Below, one piece after another: positions 7,667-13,658 of a DNA stretch of 30,208 nt. The notes under the pieces are model-generated. The model worked only from the letters and a program-made list of their open reading frames with translations, was not told the origin of the DNA and did not search any database. This DNA is from Patescibacteria group bacterium. GTDB lineage: Bacteria; Patescibacteriota; Microgenomatia; Daviesbacterales; UBA10151. The first letter of the stretch is position 1. Each line of letters opens with the position of its first letter. The stretch covers positions 1-30,208 of the forward strand of contig JAHIUE010000046.1 of NCBI GenBank assembly GCA_018817205.1, read 5' to 3'. The translations under genes were made by a program, and so were the position numbers.

Positions 7667-8641
7667 AATATTATCACCGAATTTTTTGTAAGAGACATTT
7701 TTCAAATGCAAAGATTCTTTAATAGTTTGCGCGCCTTTTCCTCCAATACTTACAGCATTTTTTCCGCCAATTAAAATAGGGGCATGATATGCATATACTT
7801 TATCAACAACTTTAGCGTCAATAAATTCGCCCAAAGTTTCCCCGCCCCCCTCAACTAAAATAGAGATAATTTCTTTTTCTTTCAAGATTGATAGAAGGTC
7901 AAGAATTTTTTTGGCAGATACAATGAGAATATTATTATCCCGTAAAACTTGAGAATTTATTGGAATTTGTTTCTTGTGTCCTAAGATTATCCTGATAGGA
8001 TCTTTTCTCCCTTTTATGCGTACTCCCAAGTGCGGGTTATCTTTGAGGACGGTATTTATTCCCACCAATACTGCCTGATATTGTCCGCGCAAACTTCTGG
8101 CATATTTTCTTGCCATATCATTTGTAATCCATTTTGAATCACCGGTTTTGGTTGCCAATTTTCCATCCAGCGAGTTTGCAAATTTTAAGGCAACAAAAGG
8201 CCGTTTTTTCTCATGGAAAGTAAAAAATGCCTCATTTAATTTTCTTGCTTCACTTTTTAATCTACCCACTTCGACTAAAATACCTGCCCTTTGTAATATT
8301 TTTATTCCCTGACTATGAACTTTTGGGTTGGGATCCAAAGTGCAACAAAAAACTCTCTTAATCCCAGCTTTAATAATTGCATCTGTGCAAGGAGGAGTCT
8401 TTCCAAAAAAAATGCATGGCTCAAGATTTATATATAAAGTCGCGCCTTTTGGATTTTCTTTGCAACTTAAAAGCGCTTCAATTTCCGCATGTTTTTGTCC
8501 TACCTGATGATGGAAACCTTTTCCGATAATTTTTCCGTTTTTGACAATAACTGCCCCTACCATCGGATTGGGATTTGTCCACCCCATTCCTTTTTTGGCA
8601 AGATCCAGTGTTTTTTTGAGGAAAAAAATATCTTGATTCAT
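7631..8641 (-). CDS. ribD: RibD: diaminohydroxyphosphoribosylaminopyrimidine deaminase / uracil reductase
   Basis: This bifunctional enzyme carries out the second and third steps of the pyrimidine branch of riboflavin synthesis: deamination, then NADPH-dependent reduction of the ribosyl group. The N-terminal deaminase shows the zinc site HAE (51-53) and PC...PPC with Cys76 and Cys85 (EPCIFFGKTPPC). The reductase domain covers about 145-336 and has the KFANSLDGK, WITND and VEGGGET patterns expected of the family. At 336 residues it is slightly short but complete. It is the last gene of the ribE-ribH-ribA-ribD operon, two bases after ribA, and its 3' end overlaps the convergent HAD gene. Confidence 0.95.
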   Translation of the reverse strand: MNQDIFFLKKTLDLAKKGMGWTNPNPMVGAVIVKNGKIIGKGFHHQVGQKHAEIEALLSCKENPKGATLYINLEPCIFFGKTPPCTDAIIKAGIKRVFCCTLDPNPKVHSQGIKILQRAGILVEVGRLKSEARKLNEAFFTFHEKKRPFVALKFANSLDGKLATKTGDSKWITNDMARKYARSLRGQYQAVLVGINTVLKDNPHLGVRIKGRKDPIRIILGHKKQIPINSQVLRDNNILIVSAKKILDLLSILKEKEIISILVEGGGETLGEFIDAKVVDKVYAYHAPILIGGKNAVSIGGKGAQTIKESLHLKNVSYKKFGDNILTVGYNADYFF

Positions 8642-8643
8642 GT

Positions 8644-9246
8644 TTAAACCAGTTTTAATGTGTGGCCTAATTTTTCTTTTTTGATTTTTAGGTAACTTCT
8701 ATCAGTTGAGTTGGGAGTTATTTCCAAGGGTAAGCATTTTTCGACCGTTACCCCAAACTTTTTTAGCTGACCTATTTTATCCGGATTATTGGTTAGAAGT
8801 GTTATTTTGGAAATGCCTAAATTCTGTAATATTAAAGCAGCAACTTTATAAGATCTGGGGTCTGCGGCAAAACCCAGTTGTTCATTGGCCTGAACAGTAT
8901 CAAATCCTTTTTCCTGCAAGGCGTACGCCTTGATTTTATTGGTTAATCCAATGCCTCGTCCTTCCTGATTTAGGTAAATTAAAACTCCGCTTTTTGCCTT
9001 ACTGATTTTTTTTAAGCTTGCAACCAGTTGTCCTTTGCAATCGCATTTTAAAGATGAAAAAACTTCCCCGGTTAAGCACTCCGAGTGAATTCTCACCAAA
9101 ACCGGTTCTTTAAATCCGTCGCCTTTAATTAGGGCGATATGCTCCAAACCGTCTTTTTTGGATTTATAAACAATAATTTTGAAAATGCCGTAGGCAGCAG
9201 GTAAGGTGGCAGAAGCAACTTTACGAATAGGTTTATCCTGTTTCAT
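8644..9246 (-). CDS. ribA: RibA: GTP cyclohydrolase II
   Basis: GTP cyclohydrolase II opens the imidazole ring of GTP, releasing formate and pyrophosphate, the first step of riboflavin synthesis. Zinc ligands are Cys57, Cys68 and Cys70 (SEC...KCDC), the same spacing as in the E. coli enzyme, and the NQEGRGIGL and TNNPDKI motifs are intact. The 200-residue length is that of the stand-alone enzyme: the DHBP synthase (RibB) half often fused in other bacteria is missing. It overlaps the end of ribH by four bases (ATGA), suggesting coupled translation. Confidence 0.95.
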   Translation of the reverse strand: MKQDKPIRKVASATLPAAYGIFKIIVYKSKKDGLEHIALIKGDGFKEPVLVRIHSECLTGEVFSSLKCDCKGQLVASLKKISKAKSGVLIYLNQEGRGIGLTNKIKAYALQEKGFDTVQANEQLGFAADPRSYKVAALILQNLGISKITLLTNNPDKIGQLKKFGVTVEKCLPLEITPNSTDRSYLKIKKEKLGHTLKLV

Positions 9247-9728
9247 AATTTTTTAGTTTCAGAAAGTATTCTTATCATTTTAAGGAGTGTATTTGCCGCT
9301 TCAATACCTTTGTTATATTTTCCGGTACTTCTTTTTTTGGCCTGCGCTAAATTGTAAGTTGCCAAAACCTCAAGGGCAATTGATATATTAAATTCTAAGG
9401 ATATCTCCATTAAAGCCTTACTGCACTCGTTGGCAATCATTTCAAAATGGTAAGTGTCACCTTTAATAATTACCCCGAAAGCGGCAATCCCGTCAAATTT
9501 TTTACTTATGGCTATATTTTTGGCAACTATTGGTATCTCCCATGAGCCGGGTACTTCAAAAACTTGTATATTTTTTTCTTTGACCCCGCTTGCGATTAAT
9601 TGTTTTTTGCATGTTTCTTCTAAACTTTTTGTCAAATACCGATGGTAATTGCTTCCGACAATGGCGATTTTTATATTTTTATTACCTTTGTCGTATTGGG
9701 CTAATTTTTTGGATAAATTTTTAATCAT
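9243..9728 (-). CDS. ribH: RibH: 6,7-dimethyl-8-ribityllumazine synthase
   Basis: Lumazine synthase condenses the pyrimidine intermediate with 3,4-dihydroxy-2-butanone 4-phosphate. Recognisable features are the N-terminal strand IKIAIVGSNYHRY, the substrate-binding VPGSWEIP loop and the GVIIKGDTYHFE motif that carries the catalytic His region. The 161-residue length fits the family, which usually assembles into pentamers or 60-mers. The start at 9728 overlaps the ribE stop by eight bases, and the stop overlaps ribA, so it is embedded in the operon. Confidence 0.95.
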   Translation of the reverse strand: MIKNLSKKLAQYDKGNKNIKIAIVGSNYHRYLTKSLEETCKKQLIASGVKEKNIQVFEVPGSWEIPIVAKNIAISKKFDGIAAFGVIIKGDTYHFEMIANECSKALMEISLEFNISIALEVLATYNLAQAKKRSTGKYNKGIEAANTLLKMIRILSETKKL

Positions 9729-10302
9729 TTTTGAGAACCTCCAAATACTTGGCTAAAATATCAACTTCAATATTTACAAAATCAGCTGGTTTTAAGATAT
9801 GGAACATTGTATTGTCCCAGGTATATGGGATAATTCCGACTGTAAAATTATTTTTTGTAGCCTTAATTATTGTTAGAGAAACACCATTTATGGCAATAGA
9901 GCCTTTTTCAATAATATATTTTTTAAAACCTCTTGGGGTGAAGAATTTCAAAATCCTGCTGTTTTTTTCTTTTTTAATACTTAAAAGTTTAGAAACGGTG
10001 TCAATATGGCCCTGGACAATATGTCCTGATAAAAAACTTTGTGGAGTAAGTGGTAGTTCCAGATTAACCAAATCATTGATTTTAAGATGTCCTAACATTG
10101 TTTTGTTCTGTGTTTCAGGCATAACTTCAACGCTGAAAGAATTTTTGGTCGGTTTTTTAAAAACAGTTAAACATGTCCCGTTAATAGCAATACTGGTACC
10201 CTTACTAATTTTTTTACAAAAAACTGAATCAGCACTGAATGTAAAAATTGCCCCATTTTTATTATTAAGTTTTCCCAGATTACTGATAATTCCTGTAAAC
10301 AT
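9721..10302 (-). CDS. ribE: RibE: riboflavin synthase, alpha chain
   Basis: Riboflavin synthase dismutates two lumazine molecules to riboflavin. The protein begins MFTGIISNLG, the typical family start, and shows the two tandem lumazine-binding halves, each with an AING(T/V)(C/S)LT motif (NGTCLTV near 45-51 and NGVSLTI near 140-146). The start is set at 10302 by this family N-terminus; an ATG at 10308 (adding Met-His) is also possible and sits at better spacing from the GGGGA that could act as Shine-Dalgarno. The longer open frame running back to 10455 only reads through the riboswitch. It is the first gene of the operon. Confidence 0.93.
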   Translation of the reverse strand: MFTGIISNLGKLNNKNGAIFTFSADSVFCKKISKGTSIAINGTCLTVFKKPTKNSFSVEVMPETQNKTMLGHLKINDLVNLELPLTPQSFLSGHIVQGHIDTVSKLLSIKKEKNSRILKFFTPRGFKKYIIEKGSIAINGVSLTIIKATKNNFTVGIIPYTWDNTMFHILKPADFVNIEVDILAKYLEVLKND

Positions 10303-10309
10303 ATGCATT

Positions 10310-10330
10310 AAAAAATCCCCTTTCGGGGAT
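10310..10330 (-). terminator. rib riboswitch expression platform: terminator / Shine-Dalgarno sequestering hairpin
   Basis: On the minus strand ATCCCC-GAAA-GGGGAT is followed by a T-run ending just before the ribE start. It can act as an intrinsic terminator and also hides the GGGGA that would bind the ribosome. Its 5' arm plus loop (CCCCGAAAG, 10328-10320) is perfectly complementary to CTTTCGGGG at the start of the FMN aptamer (10470-10462), giving a mutually exclusive antiterminator. Confidence 0.75.
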
Positions 10331-10362
10331 ATAAATAGACACCAAAAATGGTGTATTATTCT

Positions 10363-10472
10363 TTCTTTCATCCCGACTGTACGGTCGGCTTTGGAATTAA
10401 ACCAAATCATGTCGCCTTGGGCGACTCGTGGGCTATACCACCGATTAGGAATCACACCTTACCCCGAAAGAA
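10363..10472 (-). promoter_or_regulatory. FMN riboswitch (RFN element) aptamer
   Basis: The minus strand carries the conserved RFN pieces in order: TTCGGGGTAAGGTG, ATTCCTAATCGGTGGTAT, AGCCCACGAG, a variable arm, GATTTGGTTTAATTCC, AAAGCCGACCGTACAGTC and GGGATGAAAGAA. Closing helix P1 pairs TTCTTTC (10472-10466) with GAAAGAA (10369-10363). Known RFN elements bind flavin mononucleotide and shut off riboflavin genes. Here it sits directly upstream of ribE, so FMN should repress the whole ribE-ribH-ribA-ribD operon. Confidence 0.95.
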
Positions 10473-10479
10473 CAGTTGT

Positions 10480-10485
10480 AGTATA
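10480..10485 (-). promoter_or_regulatory. -10 box of the rib operon
   Basis: TATACT on the minus strand at 10485-10480 predicts a start point near 10473, one base before riboswitch helix P1. The -35 zone falls inside the terminator hairpin at 10493-10515 and is weak (GCCTTG at 17-bp spacing). Confidence 0.5.
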
Positions 10486-10489
10486 CCAC

Positions 10490-10515
10490 AAAAAAACTCG
10501 CGCAAGGCGAGTTTT
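10490..10515 (-). terminator. intrinsic terminator upstream of the rib promoter
   Basis: On the minus strand the 9-bp stem AAAACTCGC / GCGAGTTTT with loop CTTGC is followed by seven Ts in all. This is the strongest intrinsic terminator in the window. No minus-strand gene precedes it; its only evident partner is the promoter at 10575-10547. On the plus strand the hairpin is followed by four Ts only. Confidence 0.75.
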
Positions 10516-10540
10516 CTTGAAAACCTACTTTTCAGTAAGC
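10490..10540 (-). ncRNA. predicted ~50-nt RNA between its own promoter and terminator
   Basis: A promoter at 10575-10547 and a U7 terminator at 10515-10490 delimit a transcript of about 50 bases on the minus strand. It would begin with a hairpin CTTACT-GAAA-AGTAGG (GAAA tetraloop) followed by the terminator stem. It has no plausible reading frame. It could be a small RNA or an abortive leader ahead of the rib operon. This is prediction only. Confidence 0.35.
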
Positions 10541-10626
10541 ATAACGTTTATAGCAGATGGAAAATATTGAGTCAATATCTCAAAATATATCAAATTAACA
10601 CTCGAGGCTTATTTGACGTTATGCTT
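10537..10626. repeat. 11-bp perfect inverted repeat enclosing 68 bp
   Basis: AAGCATAACGT (10537-10547) and ACGTTATGCTT (10616-10626) are exact reverse complements. They enclose the palindromic promoter described at 10547-10575, and the left arm lies on its start point. No gene is inside. An attC-like reading was considered and rejected. Confidence 0.5.
10547..10575 (-). promoter_or_regulatory. sigma70-type promoter with palindromic -35
   Basis: On the minus strand TTGACT (10575-10570), 17-bp spacer, TATAAA (10552-10547) with an extended TGC before it. The -35 box sits in a perfect 15-bp palindrome, ATATTGACTCAATAT (10578-10564), which looks like an operator. The predicted start is near 10540. 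Confidence 0.5.
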
Positions 10627-10628
10627 GC

Positions 10629-10677
10629 GAGAATTTCACTGCTATCGTAATTGTTGTTACGATAGCGCTTCATTCTC
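10629..10677. repeat. long hairpin, 10-bp stem plus 6-bp lower stem
   Basis: GCTATCGTAA (10641-10650) pairs with TTACGATAGC (10657-10666) around TTGTTG. After an internal loop, GAGAAT (10629-10634) pairs with ATTCTC (10672-10677). No T-run follows on either strand, so it is not a standard terminator; it could be an RNA structure or a protein site. Confidence 0.5.
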
Positions 10678-10724
10678 TAAAGCACTAATCCTTTATTACC
10701 GGTCAAGTAGTACAAAATGGATCA

Positions 10725-10733
10725 TGATACAAT
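10725..10733 (+). promoter_or_regulatory. extended -10 promoter of the rpiB operon
   Basis: TGATACAAT ends seven bases before the ATG at 10741, so the predicted start point is at or one base from the start codon. No clear -35 box is present. Confidence 0.5.
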
Positions 10734-10740
10734 AATAAAC

Positions 10741-11190
10741 ATGAAAGTTTATCTTGCCACAGATCATGCCGGGTTTGAGTTGAAGGAGAAAATTAAAGCA
10801 TTCTTGAAAAAAGAAGGATATGAAATAGAAGACTGCGGCGCTTATGAGTTCGATAAAAACGATGATTATCCTGACTTTATTTCCAAGGCCGCAGAGGCAG
10901 TCTCAAAAGATCCGGAAAATAGTAAGGCCATTATTTTAGGGGGTTCCGGCCAAGGCGAGGCAATGGTTGCCAATAAATTTCCAAATGTGAGGGCTGCGGT
11001 ATATTATGGCCATGTTGATCAAATGCCTGTTTTAACCCGCGAACATAACGATTCCAATATTTTATCTTTGGGCGCAAGGTTTCTAAGCGTTGAAGAAGCT
11101 TTTGCGGCTGTAAAGCTTTTTTTAAAGACTCCTTTCTCAAAAGACCCGAGACATGTAAGAAGAATTGATAAAATAAAACAATATGAATAA
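10741..11190 (+). CDS. rpiB: RpiB-family ribose-5-phosphate isomerase
   Basis: The 149-residue protein belongs to the RpiB/LacA/LacB sugar-phosphate isomerases, which interconvert ribose 5-phosphate and ribulose 5-phosphate. It begins MKVYLATDHAGFELKEK with the family DHAG motif (8-11), and has GGSGQGEAMVANKF around 67-80. The catalytic Cys of E. coli RpiB is absent here; Glu73 stands where the Mycobacterium tuberculosis-type enzymes use a Glu base. The start at 10741 is chosen over an in-frame ATG at 10717 because the family begins there and the -10 box ends seven bases upstream. It opens a six-gene operon and overlaps the next gene by eight bases. Confidence 0.88.
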   Translation: MKVYLATDHAGFELKEKIKAFLKKEGYEIEDCGAYEFDKNDDYPDFISKAAEAVSKDPENSKAIILGGSGQGEAMVANKFPNVRAAVYYGHVDQMPVLTREHNDSNILSLGARFLSVEEAFAAVKLFLKTPFSKDPRHVRRIDKIKQYE

Positions 11191-11806
11191 TTTAAAAGCG
11201 GAAACTATTGATCAGGTGGCCATTTTTGGCTCTTCTCATATAAATGAATACAGCGCTTTATATAAAGAGGTTTATGAAGTTTGCAAAAAATTGGCAGAAA
11301 CAGGGTATAAGGTGGTTAATGGCGGCGGCCCCGGGGCAATGAGAGCGGCAAGCCTAGGCGCCCGCTCCGGCGGCGGCAAAGCCATTGGAGTGACTTTTGA
11401 GGCGGATCCGAAAATGCATTTTGAAGGTAAAGATCCGCTCAATAAAACCGATATTGAAATAAAAACAAAAAATTATGTAGAAAGGACCCTGGCGCTTTTA
11501 GGAGAAGGGCAAGTGTATGTCATATTTAACGGAGGAACAGGTACGATTTCCGAATTTGGTATGGCTTGGGGACTGGCTAAACTTTATTTTGGTCATCATA
11601 AACCGTTAATATTGTATGGTAAGTTTTGGGAAAATATTATCAAAACTTTTAAGGACAATATGATCATGCGGCCGGAGGAACTTGAAGTATATAAAATTGT
11701 GGACAGTTCCGAAGGGGTTTTGCAGGCAATACTGGAATTTGAACGCGAACTTAAAAAAGGACAACATTTGCATATGAAGGCGGTTGCAGACGGTTTTAGT
11801 GTATGA
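11183..11806 (+). CDS. LOG-family / TIGR00730-type nucleotide 5'-monophosphate phosphoribohydrolase-like protein
   Basis: The Rossmann-like fold shows GGGPGAM (47-53) and NGGTGTISE (116-124), the family PGGxGTxxE motif with Asn instead of Pro, and Arg101 in YVERT, the position of the catalytic Arg. Family members, long mis-named lysine decarboxylases, hydrolyse nucleoside 5'-monophosphates (including cytokinin nucleotides) to base and ribose 5-phosphate. A role feeding ribose 5-phosphate to RpiB, whose gene it overlaps, is a reasonable inference. At 207 residues it is full length. The stop overlaps the VKOR start by four bases (ATGA). Confidence 0.8.
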   Translation: MNNLKAETIDQVAIFGSSHINEYSALYKEVYEVCKKLAETGYKVVNGGGPGAMRAASLGARSGGGKAIGVTFEADPKMHFEGKDPLNKTDIEIKTKNYVERTLALLGEGQVYVIFNGGTGTISEFGMAWGLAKLYFGHHKPLILYGKFWENIIKTFKDNMIMRPEELEVYKIVDSSEGVLQAILEFERELKKGQHLHMKAVADGFSV

Positions 11807-12240
11807 TTCCATCTAACTTATCAAACAGGTTAGTTTTTATTTTCTCTTTACTTGGTTTGGCAGTAGCTGCTTTTTTATTTTACGAATATACTTATGCAAA
11901 TTCTGTTTATTGTTTGGTTGGTACGGGTTGTAACATTATCCGAAATAGCCCTTATGCCAATTTCTTAGGAATTTCTATCCCTGCTTGGGGAATAGTCTTC
12001 TATCTGATAATGGCAATACTGGCCCTGTTACGCTCTCACTCAAGCGAAAATCAATTTCTTTTCAGGATGCAGATTTTGGCAGCAACAGTCGGAGTCGGCT
12101 TCGGGATATATTTAACCTATTTGGAGCTTTTTGCAATTAAAGCGGTTTGCTTTTGGTGCGTATTATCGTTTATAATATCTATTCTTTTACTACTATCGGT
12201 TATTTTAGGTAAAAAGAATATATATGAAAACGGAAACTAG
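11803..12240 (+). CDS. VKOR-family membrane thiol oxidase
   Basis: Vitamin K epoxide reductase homologues in bacteria pass electrons from DsbA-like proteins to quinone, so they do the job of DsbB. The protein has four hydrophobic segments, the active-site CFWC (Cys116 and Cys119), the loop pair Cys37 and Cys43, and the conserved Ser in LGISIPAWG. At 145 residues it is a minimal VKOR without a fused thioredoxin domain; the partner is the next gene, which overlaps it by 17 bases. The pair should form disulfides in exported proteins. Confidence 0.92.
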   Translation: MIPSNLSNRLVFIFSLLGLAVAAFLFYEYTYANSVYCLVGTGCNIIRNSPYANFLGISIPAWGIVFYLIMAILALLRSHSSENQFLFRMQILAATVGVGFGIYLTYLELFAIKAVCFWCVLSFIISILLLLSVILGKKNIYENGN

Positions 12241-12865
12241 AATTTTAGGAATTATTTTATTTATTACAGTAGTTCTTTTGGCGGGGGGGATATTTTTTCT
12301 AAGCAAGCAGCAATCATTACAAGAAGTAAAAGGTACGGCTACTGTACAGATCGATTACTCAAAAGGGCAAAAGGCTGGGCCGGATAGTGCCAAGATAAAA
12401 CTTGTGGAATTTTCAGACTTCCAGTGTTCTGCCTGTGCTGTGGCAGAGTCTTATCTTAAAAAAATTAGATCTACATACCCTGATGATGTCCAGATAATTT
12501 ATAGGCATTTATTGATACATGAGTCCAGTAAACTGGCAGTATCTGTGGCAGAAGCGGCAGGGCAGCAGGGGAAGTTTTGGGAAATGGCAGACAGACTTTT
12601 CGAAACCCAAAGCGGGTGGTCTCAACTTTCCGACCCAACCTCATTTTTCTTAAATTTAGTAAGAGAGTTAAACCTTGATGAGAATAAAATTAAAAAAGCT
12701 TTGGATGAAGATGAGTTTAAGGTAAAAATAGATGCCGATATGGCTGAAGGCCAAAGTTTGGATGTGACTTATACGCCCACCTTTTTCTTAAATGGAGTAA
12801 AATTAAATTTGCACAGATTTGAAGATTTAGATACACTGATAGAAGAAGAGCTTAATAAAAAATGA
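12224..12865 (+). CDS. DsbA-like membrane-anchored thiol-disulfide oxidoreductase
   Basis: Residues 8-27 form a membrane anchor (ILGIILFITVVLLAGGIFFL). The thioredoxin-fold domain follows with CSAC at 68-71 and a TYTPTFFLNG cis-Pro loop near 180-190, as in the DsbA/thioredoxin_4 group. Residues between carry the inserted helical domain. It should oxidise exported proteins and be reoxidised by the VKOR encoded just upstream. The stop overlaps the start of the SDR gene by four bases (ATGA), so translation is probably coupled. Confidence 0.9.
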   Translation: MKTETRILGIILFITVVLLAGGIFFLSKQQSLQEVKGTATVQIDYSKGQKAGPDSAKIKLVEFSDFQCSACAVAESYLKKIRSTYPDDVQIIYRHLLIHESSKLAVSVAEAAGQQGKFWEMADRLFETQSGWSQLSDPTSFFLNLVRELNLDENKIKKALDEDEFKVKIDADMAEGQSLDVTYTPTFFLNGVKLNLHRFEDLDTLIEEELNKK

Positions 12866-13599
12866 ATATCGATCTTTCCGGAAAAGTAGCTATTGTAACA
12901 GGCGGTGCAAAAGGCATTGGTTTGGGGATTGCCAAGAGACTGGCAGAGGCAGGGGCAAAAATAGTAATAGTAGATTTAAAGGAAGCGAAACTGGATAAGG
13001 CCCTGTTTATCGAAGCCGATGTTTCAGATGAAGAGGATGTAAAAAAAGTAATCAGCGAGACAGTTTCAGCATATGGTTCGATTGATATTTTGGTTAACAA
13101 TGCCGGAATTTATCCCAGTATCCCCATATCTTCCATGACTTCGGAAGATTTTGAAAAAGTGTTGGCAGTTAATTTGAAAAGTGTTTTTCTTTGCACCAAG
13201 TACGTAGCAGAGCAGATGATAAGACAAGACCGGGGCGGAAAAATTATCAACATTACCTCAATTGATGCCCTTCACCCTTCATCTATTGGTCTTGCCCATT
13301 ATGATGCTTCAAAACATGGTGTGTGGGGATTTACCAAAAATACAGCGCTCGAGCTTGCACCTCACAAAATTTGGGTTAATGCCATTGCTCCTGGAGGCAT
13401 AGTTACAGAGGGCGTTGAGGAAGCACAAAAAGGAGCAGATATGTCAAAAGTTATGGAAAGCTTTTTGGCAAAAATTCCCATGAAAAGAATGGGCGAACCG
13501 GATGAAATCGGAAAAGTGGCTTTGTTTTTGGCTTCGGATATGTCCTCATATATGACCGGCAGCCAGATTGTAGTTGATGGTGGCGTATTATTGACATAA
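12862..13599 (+). CDS. short-chain dehydrogenase/reductase (SDR)
   Basis: This classical SDR of 245 residues has the TGGAKGIG nucleotide-binding motif (13-20), NNAG (89-92) and the catalytic Ser143, Tyr157 and Lys161 (YDASK). Asp38 at the end of strand beta-2 points to NAD(H) rather than NADP(H). The C-terminus (MTGSQIVVDGGVLL) is typical. The family covers sugar, polyol and 3-oxoacyl-ACP reductases; the neighbours (RpiB, LOG, PfkB) favour a sugar or polyol substrate, but that is inference. It lies 59 bases before the PfkB kinase. Confidence 0.88.
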   Translation: MNIDLSGKVAIVTGGAKGIGLGIAKRLAEAGAKIVIVDLKEAKLDKALFIEADVSDEEDVKKVISETVSAYGSIDILVNNAGIYPSIPISSMTSEDFEKVLAVNLKSVFLCTKYVAEQMIRQDRGGKIINITSIDALHPSSIGLAHYDASKHGVWGFTKNTALELAPHKIWVNAIAPGGIVTEGVEEAQKGADMSKVMESFLAKIPMKRMGEPDEIGKVALFLASDMSSYMTGSQIVVDGGVLLT

Positions 13600-13623
13600 T
13601 CTTCTGAGGTTGATTTTTAATAC

Positions 13624-13653
13624 TAGACCCTATACGCTATATCTTAGACCCTA
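13624..13653. repeat. TAGACCCTA direct repeat, 21-bp period
   Basis: TAGACCCTA occurs at 13624-13632 and 13645-13653, two helical turns apart, in the 59-base gap before pfkB-like. The second copy ends five bases before the ATG. It looks like a paired protein-binding site; no regulator is known. Confidence 0.4.
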
Positions 13654-13658
13654 ATTTT

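Noticed and set aside
10303..10455. N-terminal extension of RibE to 10455
   Set aside because: The extra residues are translated riboswitch sequence; the family begins at MFTGII.
9731..10570. 279-codon plus-strand open frame over ribE and the riboswitch
   Set aside because: It is antisense to ribE and to a recognised RFN element, and its translation has no protein-like features. Low GC and biased codons on the other strand explain it.
10537..10626. Integron attC-like site (GCATAAC ... GTTATGC arms)
   Set aside because: The arms only approximate the R box consensus, no inner L-box pairing is visible, and no cassette gene or integrase lies nearby.
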